This document shows, piece after piece, positions 1 through 5,817 of a DNA stretch of 5,817 nucleotides. The notes below the pieces were generated by a model. That model ran no database searches. It was not told the DNA's origin and saw only the letters and a program-made list of their open reading frames with translations. Position numbers and translations under genes: made by a program. The DNA is from SAR116 cluster bacterium. GTDB lineage: Bacteria; Pseudomonadota; Alphaproteobacteria; Puniceispirillales; Puniceispirillaceae. The DNA lies in assembly GCA_004213025.1 (NCBI GenBank), contig SHBC01000079.1, positions 1 through 5,817 of the forward strand. Direction: 5' to 3'. Each line of letters starts with the position of its first letter. The first letter of the stretch is position 1.

Positions 1-406
1 TGAGGATCAGGGTCTGCGTCACTTCCGGCACCGTCAGCTCAATCCCGAGGCCGGCGGCGGCGGCGGCATAGGCCGACACGCCCGGCACGATCCGGTAGCC
101 GATCTCAAGCGCCTTCAGCCGCCGGATCTGCTCGGCAATCGCGCCATAGAGAGACGGGTCACCCGAATGCACGCGGGCCACGTCCTGGCCGGCCTCATGC
201 GCCTGCTGCATCTCATCGATGATGTCATCCAGTGTCAACGACGCGGTATCGATCACCCTTGCATCATCCGGCGCCGCCGCGACGACCGCCTCGGGCACGA
301 GCGAGCCGGCATAAAGACATAGCGGGCAGCGTTCGATCAGACGCAACCCCCGAACGGTGATCAGTTCCGGATCGCCCGGCCCGGCGCCGATGAAAAAGAC
401 CGTCAT
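1..406 (-). CDS. cobM: Precorrin-4 C11-methyltransferase (C-terminal part outside window)
   Basis: Methylates C11 of precorrin-4 to give precorrin-5 using SAM; the anaerobic counterpart is CbiF. Only the first 135 codons are visible, about half of the usual 250 residues. I translated them from the sequence. [20 protein letters not shown] is the N-terminal loop, [11 protein letters not shown] follows at about residue 31, [16 protein letters not shown] lies at about 82-97, and [20 protein letters not shown] is followed by VPEVTQT near the edge. AGSLVP and [10 protein letters not shown] are hallmarks that separate CobM/CbiF from the other tetrapyrrole methylases of this cluster. The start is fixed by the ATGA overlap with the cobJ stop and by a strong GGAGG 7 nt upstream. 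The CobM and CbiF labels cannot be separated by these motifs. Confidence 0.94.
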   Translation of the reverse strand, partial: MTVFFIGAGPGDPELITVRGLRLIERCPLCLYAGSLVPEAVVAAAPDDARVIDTASLTLDDIIDEMQQAHEAGQDVARVHSGDPSLYGAIAEQIRRLKALEIGYRIVPGVSAYAAAAAGLGIELTVPEVTQTLIL

Positions 407-2265
407 GATGATACCTCCGCTGCTGTGTCGTCCGCATCGAGATGCTTGGCATAGCCGCGCGGCGTATAGACCGCGGTGCCACGGCCAAGATCAAGCTGGC
501 GTGAGGTGCTGGCCCCCACCATCACCGTCGTCAGCATATCGACCTCGTCGATATCGAGGCTGGCCAACGTGCGGTGGAGAATGGCCTCGTCCGGGCGACC
601 GAGGTTGGAGGCCAGAATGACCGGCACATCGCCGCCGCGATAGCCGATCAGGATGTCGCGCGCCATCGCCAGCTGGGTTCGTCGCCGCTGCGAGACCGGG
701 TTATAGAAGGCGATGACGAAATCACCGGCACCGGCGGCATGGATCCGCTTTTCGATCTGCTCCCAGGGTGTCAGCAGATCCGACAGCGAGATGGCGCAGA
801 AATCATGCCCCAGAATGGCGCCGGACCGTGCCGCCGCCGCCTGCAATGCGGAGATTCCCGGCGCACTGACAACGCTGACCCGGCGGGCCGCCGCCGACAC
901 CCCGCCAGCGTCCTCGGACCGGTCAAGAAGTTCATACACCAGCGCGCCCATGGCATAGATACCGGCATCGCCGGAACATATGACGGCCACGTCCTTGCCG
1001 GTGGCCGCCTGCTCCAGCGCGTAGCGGCAGCGCGCTTCCTCCTCGCCAAGCTTGAAATCACGGCGCGGAATATGCGCGGCGATGGCGCCAAGAAGGTCGA
1101 TATAGAGATCATAGCCAACCAGCTCATCGGCGCCGAGCACCATCTGTGATGCCTCTGGCGTGCGCCAGGTCGACTGCCCGGGGCCGATACCGACAAGCAT
1201 CACCCGGCCAGGCTTGCGCCCGGGGAGATGTGTCGGGTTGCAGGGCGCCGGCGCCAGCGCAAGCGCCATCGTGGCCTGTCCGGATTTGGCCTTTGGATGG
1301 ATCAGCAGAGCTTCATCACCGGCCGCGGCAAGCGCCGCCGCCTCGGCCACGCCGGGGATACCGATCTCGTCCTGAACCGCGTCTGATGGATTGTGCAGAC
1401 GCGGTGCCTGCGCCGCCAGCACCTCGCGGTCAAACACCCGTAGCGGCACCGCCAGCATCGCCGCCAGCGCGTGCAGGGCCGGCTCGTCCGCCTTCAGATC
1501 AACGCTGAAGATGCCAGCAATGGCAGCGGCGTTGATATCGGCCCTTGCCAGCTCCTGCATCACCAGTTCGATCACCTCGTCGGCAGGGCAACCGCGCGCG
1601 CATCCAACACCCAGCATTACATCCTGCGGACAGTAGACAAGCTCGTTCTCCGCCGGTGTCTGCTGGCGGCGGGTCACTGTCAGCGACACGGCGCTGCCGC
1701 GCGGCACATGACCAAACCAGTCCTTCAACCCGTCAAGACAATCACCATCGATAAACGCCCCGTCACCTGCCAGCAATTGCGGCATCACACGTTGCGCGGC
1801 GGCGGCATTCGCCAGCCGCCAGCCCTGGGGCGGTTCATCAAGCGACAATTGCCACCTTCCATCACCAGCCGTTGTCAGCGCCAGATCAGCGTCAAGACAT
1901 GCCGAGACCTGGCGCGCCAGCGTGATAGCGCCGTGATGCCCGCCAATGAGGGGAACGACAAACCGGCCCGACTCCGCCACCGAGATGACCGGCGCATCAG
2001 TGCTTTTATGTTTCAGATGCGGCGCCACCGCCCGGATCAGGATGCCGGCCGCGCAGACACCGATGATCGGCCTGCCACTGCAGAACAGATCGGCGATATG
2101 CGCCCGCGCCTTGCCGAAATGATGCGGCGCCTGCGGACAGCGCACCGCATGGCCGTGGATGTCGGCTTTAAGCGCGCTTGCCAGCCTTTCGGCGAGTTCG
2201 AGCCCGGCCTTTGACAGGCACAGTATGACCGGCCGCGCCGTGGCAGGTGCGTTCACCTGATCCAT
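403..2265 (-). CDS. cobJ: Fusion of cobalamin biosynthesis protein CbiG and precorrin-3B C17-methyltransferase (CobJ)
   Basis: The 620-residue product is far longer than a single CobJ (about 250). Residues 1-340 are CbiG. Its N-terminal part has [18 protein letters not shown] (70-87) and [12 protein letters not shown] (106-117), a linker region follows, and a CbiG_C/CobE-like part has [14 protein letters not shown] (218-231) and [15 protein letters not shown] (302-316). After a Pro-rich linker (340-352), residues 353-606 are CobJ, with VGIGPG (358-363), [10 protein letters not shown] (383-392), [18 protein letters not shown] (430-447), a glycine loop at 469-490, [10 protein letters not shown] (519-528), VGASTSRQ (583-590) and YTPRGY (600-605). 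CobJ methylates C17 and contracts the ring. CbiG opens the lactone and releases the C20-derived two-carbon fragment in the anaerobic route. Joining them would couple consecutive chemistry. CbiG-CobJ/CbiH fusions are known in other bacteria. It overlaps cobI by 13 nt and cobM by 4 nt. Confidence 0.94.
   Translation of the reverse strand: MDQVNAPATARPVILCLSKAGLELAERLASALKADIHGHAVRCPQAPHHFGKARAHIADLFCSGRPIIGVCAAGILIRAVAPHLKHKSTDAPVISVAESGRFVVPLIGGHHGAITLARQVSACLDADLALTTAGDGRWQLSLDEPPQGWRLANAAAAQRVMPQLLAGDGAFIDGDCLDGLKDWFGHVPRGSAVSLTVTRRQQTPAENELVYCPQDVMLGVGCARGCPADEVIELVMQELARADINAAAIAGIFSVDLKADEPALHALAAMLAVPLRVFDREVLAAQAPRLHNPSDAVQDEIGIPGVAEAAALAAAGDEALLIHPKAKSGQATMALALAPAPCNPTHLPGRKPGRVMLVGIGPGQSTWRTPEASQMVLGADELVGYDLYIDLLGAIAAHIPRRDFKLGEEEARCRYALEQAATGKDVAVICSGDAGIYAMGALVYELLDRSEDAGGVSAAARRVSVVSAPGISALQAAAARSGAILGHDFCAISLSDLLTPWEQIEKRIHAAGAGDFVIAFYNPVSQRRRTQLAMARDILIGYRGGDVPVILASNLGRPDEAILHRTLASLDIDEVDMLTTVMVGASTSRQLDLGRGTAVYTPRGYAKHLDADDTAAEVSS
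414..418 (-). promoter_or_regulatory. Ribosome binding site of cobM
   Basis: A perfect GGAGG on the minus strand, 7 nt before the ATG at 406 and inside the last codons of cobJ. It is the best Shine-Dalgarno match in the window, which suggests cobM is also initiated independently rather than only by coupling. Confidence 0.75.
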
Positions 2266-2960
2266 GGATCATCCCCCTTATAGATCAGAATCATCGAGAA
2301 ATAGGGCGCCTCATCAGGTGCTTCGGCAAGCGGCAGCGCCCTCTCATGCGGCAGCGAGGCATGGCTTGTATAAAGCGCCGTGTCAGCAAGTCCAATGCGA
2401 TGCAGAAGCGCCCGCAGGCGCGGCATATGCCGCCCGACCTTCATGATCGCCACCGCATCGGCAGCCGCAATCGCCGCTGCCAGGGCAGCATCATCCATCG
2501 TTCCGGGTAGCACGCTCAAAACATCGCTGCGGGCGACAAGCGGACGGGTCTGTGCGGCGGCGCAGGCGGACAGGCTGGTCACCCCGGGGACGATCTCGAC
2601 AGGATGCGATTCTTTCAGCCTGACAAGAAGATACATGAAGGACCCATAGAACAGCGGATCCCCCTCGCACAGCACGACGACATCGCGCCCCGCCGCCAGA
2701 TGTTCGCCAATCGCCGCCGCCGCATCATCATAGATCGACTGCGCCGGCGCCCGTCCGGGGCGCATTGGCACGATCATCGGAATCTCGATGGCATCTTCGG
2801 ATATCGCCTCGGCCACGATCGAGCGCGCAAAGGACGTTCCTGAATCCGGTGCCGGATAGGCAATCACCCTGGCATTCTCCACCAGCGCCCAGGCCCGGCG
2901 CGTCACCAATTGTGGATCGCCGGGGCCGGTACCGACGCCGATCAGACATCCGCTGCTCAT
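2253..2960 (-). CDS. cobI: Precorrin-2 C20-methyltransferase
   Basis: Adds a SAM-derived methyl to C20 of precorrin-2 (or of its cobalt form), giving precorrin-3A and committing the ring to corrin rather than siroheme. The 235-residue product has the usual tetrapyrrole-methylase order: LIGVGTGPGDPQLVT (6-20) as the first SAM/substrate loop, PAPDSGTSFARSI (37-48), LCEGDPLFYGSFMYLL (97-112), VPGVTSLSACAA (124-135), and a C-terminal MILIYKGD (223-230). An in-frame start at 3089 exists, but its extra 43 residues are antisense-like and lie inside cobL. ATG 2960 gives the family N-terminus, an ATGA overlap with the cobL stop, and an AGGTGGA 6 nt upstream. The last 13 nt overlap the cobJ start. CobI and CbiL are the same family; which metal state is used cannot be read from the sequence. 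Confidence 0.95.
   Translation of the reverse strand: MSSGCLIGVGTGPGDPQLVTRRAWALVENARVIAYPAPDSGTSFARSIVAEAISEDAIEIPMIVPMRPGRAPAQSIYDDAAAAIGEHLAAGRDVVVLCEGDPLFYGSFMYLLVRLKESHPVEIVPGVTSLSACAAAQTRPLVARSDVLSVLPGTMDDAALAAAIAAADAVAIMKVGRHMPRLRALLHRIGLADTALYTSHASLPHERALPLAEAPDEAPYFSMILIYKGDDPWIR
2272..2279 (-). promoter_or_regulatory. Ribosome binding site of cbiG-cobJ
   Basis: AAGGGGGA on the minus strand, within the final codons of cobI (Tyr-Lys-Gly-Asp), with 7 nt between its last G and the ATG at 2265. It supports this start despite the 13-nt overlap with cobI. Confidence 0.6.
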
Positions 2961-4186
2961 ACCGCGTCCACCTGTTTGTGCCAGCACCATTGCGTGACCG
3001 GCATCAATGGCCGCCAGCCATGAAACCCGCCAACCGGGTCGGCATGCTGAACCGACAGCCGTGTCAGATCGCCGCCGGATTGCTGCCATGCCGAAACAAG
3101 AACTGTCTCGCTTTCGATCGTCACGGCATGCGCCACCAGAACACCGCCGGGGCGAAGCGCCACCTGCGCCGCATCGATCACCGCCGGCGCAAGGCCGCCA
3201 CCAATGAAAACGGCATCCGGGCGCGGCAGTCCCATCCCAATATTGCCGGCCACAACATCAGTGGCATCGCCTGCCACCGTTTCCAGCCCGGTGACGCCGT
3301 GCCGTAAGGCATTCGCGGCGGCGCGGGTGAGTTGTGCCTCGCTGCGGTCGATGGCAACGGCGCGCCCCGCCCCGGCATTGCGCAGGAAATCAATGGCGAT
3401 GGCGCCCGACCCGGTGCCGATATCCCACAGAACAGCGCCCGGGAACGGTGCCAGTTTGGCCAGCGCGCTGGCCCGCGCATCGCGTTTGGTCAGCTTGCCA
3501 TCAGTCTCGAAACTGGCATCCGGCGCGGCAAGGCCGGAGCCCACCGCAACCGCATCCGGGCAGGCAATGCCGATGATATGGAAATCCGGCACACGGTCAT
3601 GTGTCCAGCTTTCGGCCCGGCCATCAAGCCGCGATTCCGACGCCCCGCCAAGATGCGCCAGAACATGAAGCGTCGCATCCCCATAGCCATGCGTCGTCAG
3701 CAATTCAGCCAGCCGTGCCGGGCTGGTGCCGTCCTGCGCAATGACCAACAGCCGCGCCCGCGGATACAGGCGGCTGATCAGGCTGTCAGCAGGCCGGCCA
3801 TGCACCGACACCACCTCGCAGTGTGCCAGCGGCCAGCCAAGCCGCGCCGCCGCCAGCTGCATGCCGGACACCGCCGGGATGACCTCGACGCCTTGCGGAC
3901 CAAGTTCCCTGACAAGGCTGGCACCGGCGCCAAACCACATCGGGTCCCCCGTTGTCAAAAGTGCAAGTGATTTATCAGCATTGTCTTTCAGGATATTGAA
4001 AATATGTGAAAATGGTGTTGGCCAATCCAGGATATCAGGGCCGCCGGGAAGATCGTCATGAAATCGCGGCGCCGCGATGATGACATCCATCCCGGCAAGG
4101 CGGGTGCGCAGGCTGGCGGGCAGTGCCGTCACCCCGCCTTCATCAACACCGATGACAAGGGGGGCGATCGTGAAGGGGCACGCCAT
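2957..4186 (-). CDS. cobL: Precorrin-6Y C5,15-methyltransferase (decarboxylating), CbiE-CbiT fusion
   Basis: Methylates C5 and C15 and decarboxylates the acetate side chain of ring C, converting precorrin-6B (6Y) to precorrin-8X with S-adenosylmethionine. The 409 residues form two domains. The N-terminal CbiE-like tetrapyrrole methylase (about 9-215) has TGDPMWFGAG (79-88) and PAVSGMQLAAARLGWPL (104-120). The C-terminal CbiT-like Rossmann methyltransferase/decarboxylase (about 228-405) has DGKLTKRDARA (229-239), the SAM-binding loop WDIGTGSGAIAIDF (254-267), and FIGGG (327-331). The fusion and length are those of classical CobL. A GTG three bases upstream (4189) would give a GTGA overlap, but the GAGGGG at 4194-4189 then lies too close, so ATG 4186 is preferred (a TGATG junction with cobH). 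Its stop overlaps the cobI start as ATGA. In an anaerobic-type host the same protein would act on cobalt-precorrin-6B/7. Confidence 0.95.
   Translation of the reverse strand: MACPFTIAPLVIGVDEGGVTALPASLRTRLAGMDVIIAAPRFHDDLPGGPDILDWPTPFSHIFNILKDNADKSLALLTTGDPMWFGAGASLVRELGPQGVEVIPAVSGMQLAAARLGWPLAHCEVVSVHGRPADSLISRLYPRARLLVIAQDGTSPARLAELLTTHGYGDATLHVLAHLGGASESRLDGRAESWTHDRVPDFHIIGIACPDAVAVGSGLAAPDASFETDGKLTKRDARASALAKLAPFPGAVLWDIGTGSGAIAIDFLRNAGAGRAVAIDRSEAQLTRAAANALRHGVTGLETVAGDATDVVAGNIGMGLPRPDAVFIGGGLAPAVIDAAQVALRPGGVLVAHAVTIESETVLVSAWQQSGGDLTRLSVQHADPVGGFHGWRPLMPVTQWCWHKQVDAV
2967..2973 (-). promoter_or_regulatory. Ribosome binding site of cobI
   Basis: AGGTGGA on the minus strand, 6 nt before the ATG at 2960 and inside the end of cobL. 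It supports this start over the longer in-frame alternative at 3089. Confidence 0.5.
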
Positions 4187-4824
4187 CACCCCTCACATCC
4201 CGCGCAGGACAACGCCAGCGCGTTCACCACCGATGAAGCCATTGCCGAGCCGCCGCGGGTTCCCTGAATGGCGAAATAGGGCACGCCAGCGTCATGCGTC
4301 GCCAGCGCCTGTTTGCTTTCGGCAGCGCCGACAAATCCCACCGGACATCCGATGATGGCGGCTGGTCGCGGCCCGCCGTCCGAGATCACCTCAAGACAGC
4401 GGAACAGCGCCGTTGGGGCGTTTCCAATGACGATCACCGCGCCAGCCATATCATCCCGCCAGAGATCGACCGCCGCCGCCGAACGCGTTGTCTGCAACTC
4501 GGCAGCCAGCGCCGGCACACGGGCATCGTTCAGCGTCACTTTCACGTCATTGCCATCAGGCAGAAAACGGCGGGTGATGCCGCTTGCGACCATGGCGCAG
4601 TCGCACAGCAGCGGTGCCCCGTCACGCAACGCTGACAGTGCACTGGCAACAAAATCATCCGATGCGTCGATGTCGGTCACGATATCCGGCATGCCGCAGG
4701 CATGAACAACGCGCACCGCCACGTCATGGAGGTCGGCAGGCACCCCGTCCAGCGCGGTCTGCTCCCGGACGATGGCGAAGGATGCTTCGTAAATCGCCTG
4801 CGGGTCTTTCAGATAGGGTTCCAT
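4186..4824 (-). CDS. cobH: Precorrin-8X methylmutase
   Basis: Moves the methyl group from C11 to C12 of precorrin-8X (or cobalt-precorrin-8), giving hydrogenobyrinate (or cobyrinate); cytoplasmic. The 212-residue product matches the usual family length of about 210. The N-terminus EPYLKDPQAIYEASFAIVR is the typical CobH/CbiC opening and fixes the ATG at 4824. VVHACGMPD (39-47) contains His41, which corresponds to the catalytic histidine of the family. Other conserved stretches are IGNAPTALF (133-141), GCPVGFVGAAESK (159-171) and the C-terminal GTRGGSAMASSVVNAL (188-203). No good Shine-Dalgarno sequence is seen in the 9-nt gap after cbiX; a GGGTGG at 4846-4841 is too far away, so translation may depend on re-initiation after cbiX. 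The TGA overlaps the cobL ATG by one base. CobH and CbiC cannot be told apart from this sequence alone. Confidence 0.96.
   Translation of the reverse strand: MEPYLKDPQAIYEASFAIVREQTALDGVPADLHDVAVRVVHACGMPDIVTDIDASDDFVASALSALRDGAPLLCDCAMVASGITRRFLPDGNDVKVTLNDARVPALAAELQTTRSAAAVDLWRDDMAGAVIVIGNAPTALFRCLEVISDGGPRPAAIIGCPVGFVGAAESKQALATHDAGVPYFAIQGTRGGSAMASSVVNALALSCAGCEG
4189..4194 (-). promoter_or_regulatory. Ribosome binding site of cobL
   Basis: GAGGGG on the minus strand inside the last codons of cobH. Its GAGG core is 4 nt from the ATG at 4186 but only 1 nt from the GTG at 4189, which decides the start in favour of ATG. Confidence 0.55.
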
Positions 4825-4833
4825 CAGCCGGAC

Positions 4834-5817
4834 TTACTTGCCACCCGGTTTGCGATTGCGAACAGATTCCGGTCCCAGCGGATGCTTGGCATGCGGATAG
4901 GGATGGTGATGATGGTCATGCCCGTGATCGTGGTCATGGCTGTGATCATGCCCATGATCATGATGATGGTGGTGATCCTGGCCCAGTCGGCAGGCCCCCG
5001 TGCAGAAATGATCGCACAGCGGGCAATCCTCGACATTGCTTCCCGGCGCCGAGACGCCCTGCCCCTCAACATGATGGTGGTGGCTTTCCTGGGCGAGACC
5101 CACCTCGTTCTCAAACCCCAGAACCTGCGCCCGGTATTTGCACAGGGCGCAGTTCATGTTGTTGTCACCATCAAGGATTTCGCGGACACGGTCGGCAAAA
5201 GTGGCGATCACCTTCGGATGATCGTTCAGATAGCCGGCCTTGACGAATGCGGTGCCGGGATGGGCCGCCGCCACCTCGTCGGTGAAGCCATAGATGCGGT
5301 CGATCAGAATCCCGGAAAACAGGAAATAGGGAAAGACGACAACGCGCTTGAACCCAAGCTTCACCACATGCTCAAGACAGGGCTGCACCAGCGGGAAGGT
5401 CACGCCGGAATAGCCAACCTCGGCCCAGCCGAACCCCATGCCTTCCCACAACATCCGTGAAATCTTCGAAATGTTCGAATTGGCGTCGGGATCGGACGCA
5501 CCGCGGCCGATCACCACAAGACAGGTGTCGGCCCTGTCGACGACACCATGTTCGGCATCGGCGGCGGCGATGGCATCGGCAACGCGGTCCCCTGCCGCCT
5601 GCAGCATCTGCAGGTCAATCGCCAGTTCACGGCCATACTGGATGGTGATCCCATGTTCGGCGGCATAGGTGTTCAGCACCGAAGGGATGTCGTTCTTCGC
5701 ATGGCCGGCGGCGAACAGCATTCCCGGTACCGCCAGCACGTGATTGACCCCCTGTTCACGAAGCCTGTCGAGCCCGGTCTTGATGACCGGCGTTGCGAAT
5801 TCGAGATAGCCATATTC
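4834..5817 (-). CDS. cbiX: Sirohydrochlorin cobaltochelatase, long CbiX type with Cys clusters and His-rich tail (5' end outside window)
   Basis: Predicted to insert Co(II) into sirohydrochlorin, an early corrin step. The reading frame is open to the window edge; 327 codons are visible (numbered here from the edge) and the true start is upstream. The GTG at 5739 is not the start, because residues 1-26 (YLEFATPVIK at 4-13) already match the CbiX fold. Two tandem CbiX-like halves are seen. The first has VPGMLFAAGHAKNDIP around residues 30-45, with His39 as the likely metal-binding residue; the upstream HGSR motif is off-window. The second half, about 98-215, has IGRGASDP and FLFSGI where the histidines would stand, so it looks degenerate. 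After it come MNCALC (221-226), HHHH (246-249), CPLC/C/C (265-276) and a tail with 18 His in 32 residues (281-312). Cys and His-rich C-termini are known in long CbiX proteins, one with an Fe-S cluster. It precedes cobH by 9 nt. A siroheme or Ni chelatase role is less likely given the neighbours. Confidence 0.9.
   Translation of the reverse strand, partial: EYGYLEFATPVIKTGLDRLREQGVNHVLAVPGMLFAAGHAKNDIPSVLNTYAAEHGITIQYGRELAIDLQMLQAAGDRVADAIAAADAEHGVVDRADTCLVVIGRGASDPDANSNISKISRMLWEGMGFGWAEVGYSGVTFPLVQPCLEHVVKLGFKRVVVFPYFLFSGILIDRIYGFTDEVAAAHPGTAFVKAGYLNDHPKVIATFADRVREILDGDNNMNCALCKYRAQVLGFENEVGLAQESHHHHVEGQGVSAPGSNVEDCPLCDHFCTGACRLGQDHHHHHDHGHDHSHDHDHGHDHHHHPYPHAKHPLGPESVRNRKPGGK
4882..4977 (-). 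repeat. Low-complexity His/Asp codon tract in cbiX
   Basis: This stretch encodes 18 His among 32 residues, mostly alternating with Asp and Gly, from CAT/CAC and GAT/GAC codons. On the + strand it reads as a run of ATG/GTG and ATC/GTC triplets. Such tracts usually bind divalent metal ions; here cobalt storage or delivery to the chelatase is the natural guess. The near-repeated codons make it a likely site of length variation between strains. Confidence 0.85.

Noticed and set aside
264..494. Minus-strand open frame across the cobJ-cobM junction
   Set aside because: It lies out of frame within both genes, is Arg-rich, and has no family features.
574..1149. Long + strand open frame opposite the CobJ domain
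   Set aside because: Antisense shadow of conserved CobJ sequence, with no family resemblance.
1471..2214. Long + strand open frame opposite the CbiG part (247 codons)
   Set aside because: The frame is open because of high GC on the strand opposite a well-supported gene. Its product is Arg/His/Gln-rich with no recognisable motifs.
2961..3089. Upstream in-frame extension of cobI to 3089
   Set aside because: It would overlap cobL by more than 130 nt and add 43 residues unlike any CobI N-terminus. ATG 2960 has the ATGA junction and a ribosome binding site.
4825..4833. Possible terminator, promoter or riboswitch between cbiX and cobH
   Set aside because: Only 9 nt separate the genes, with no room for such an element. 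No B12-riboswitch-like region or T-rich terminator hairpin was seen anywhere in the window.
4702..5460. Large + strand open frame (252 codons) with a hydrophobic Met/Val/Ile-rich segment resembling a membrane protein
   Set aside because: It is antisense to cbiX. The Met/Val/Ile run is simply the complement of the His and Asp codons in the tail, and no family features or ribosome binding site are seen.
5737..5739. GTG as the start of cbiX, giving a 301-residue protein
   Set aside because: The frame stays open upstream to the window edge and encodes conserved CbiX sequence (YLEFATP...), so the gene starts outside the window.

Overview
The window is a single block of corrin-ring biosynthesis genes (the middle of the cobalamin/vitamin B12 pathway). 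All genes are on the minus strand, so the operon reads from right to left. It is GC-rich with strong G/C third-position bias. The set of CobH, CobI, CobL (a fused CbiE-CbiT) and a CbiG-CobJ fusion points to an alphaproteobacterium. No RNA gene, mobile element or foreign-looking segment was seen, and I cannot name a genus.

Layout in transcription order: (1) 5817-4834, a CbiX-type sirohydrochlorin cobaltochelatase, cut off at its N-terminus by the window edge, with two cysteine clusters and a very His/Asp-rich tail; (2) 4824-4186, CobH, precorrin-8X methylmutase; (3) 4186-2957, CobL, the C5,15-methyltransferase/decarboxylase; (4) 2960-2253, CobI, the C20-methyltransferase; (5) 2265-403, CbiG fused to CobJ, the C17-methyltransferase/ring-contraction enzyme; (6) 406-1, the first 135 codons of CobM, the C11-methyltransferase, running off the left edge. 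Junctions are +9, -1, -4, -13 and -4 nt, so essentially no non-coding DNA is present and translation is probably coupled. The operon promoter, and any B12 riboswitch, must lie beyond position 5817.

Together the genes cover cobalt insertion (CbiX), methylation at C20 (CobI), C17 with ring contraction (CobJ), C11 (CobM), removal of the extruded two-carbon fragment (CbiG), methylation at C5/C15 with decarboxylation (CobL), and the methyl shift giving (cobyrinate) hydrogenobyrinate (CobH). Not present here: a precorrin-3B synthase (CobG/CobZ), the C1-methyltransferase (CobF or CbiD), the reductase (CobK/CbiJ) and the late chelatase (CobNST). The window therefore cannot decide between the cobalt-early (anaerobic) and cobalt-late (aerobic) routes. 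It carries markers of both: CbiX and full CbiG on one side, and the CobL fusion and a CobJ-like domain on the other.

This is a recognisable pathway rather than an unknown system. The parts most worth a second look are the metal-binding C-terminus of the chelatase, the CbiG-CobJ fusion, and the mixed pathway signature.
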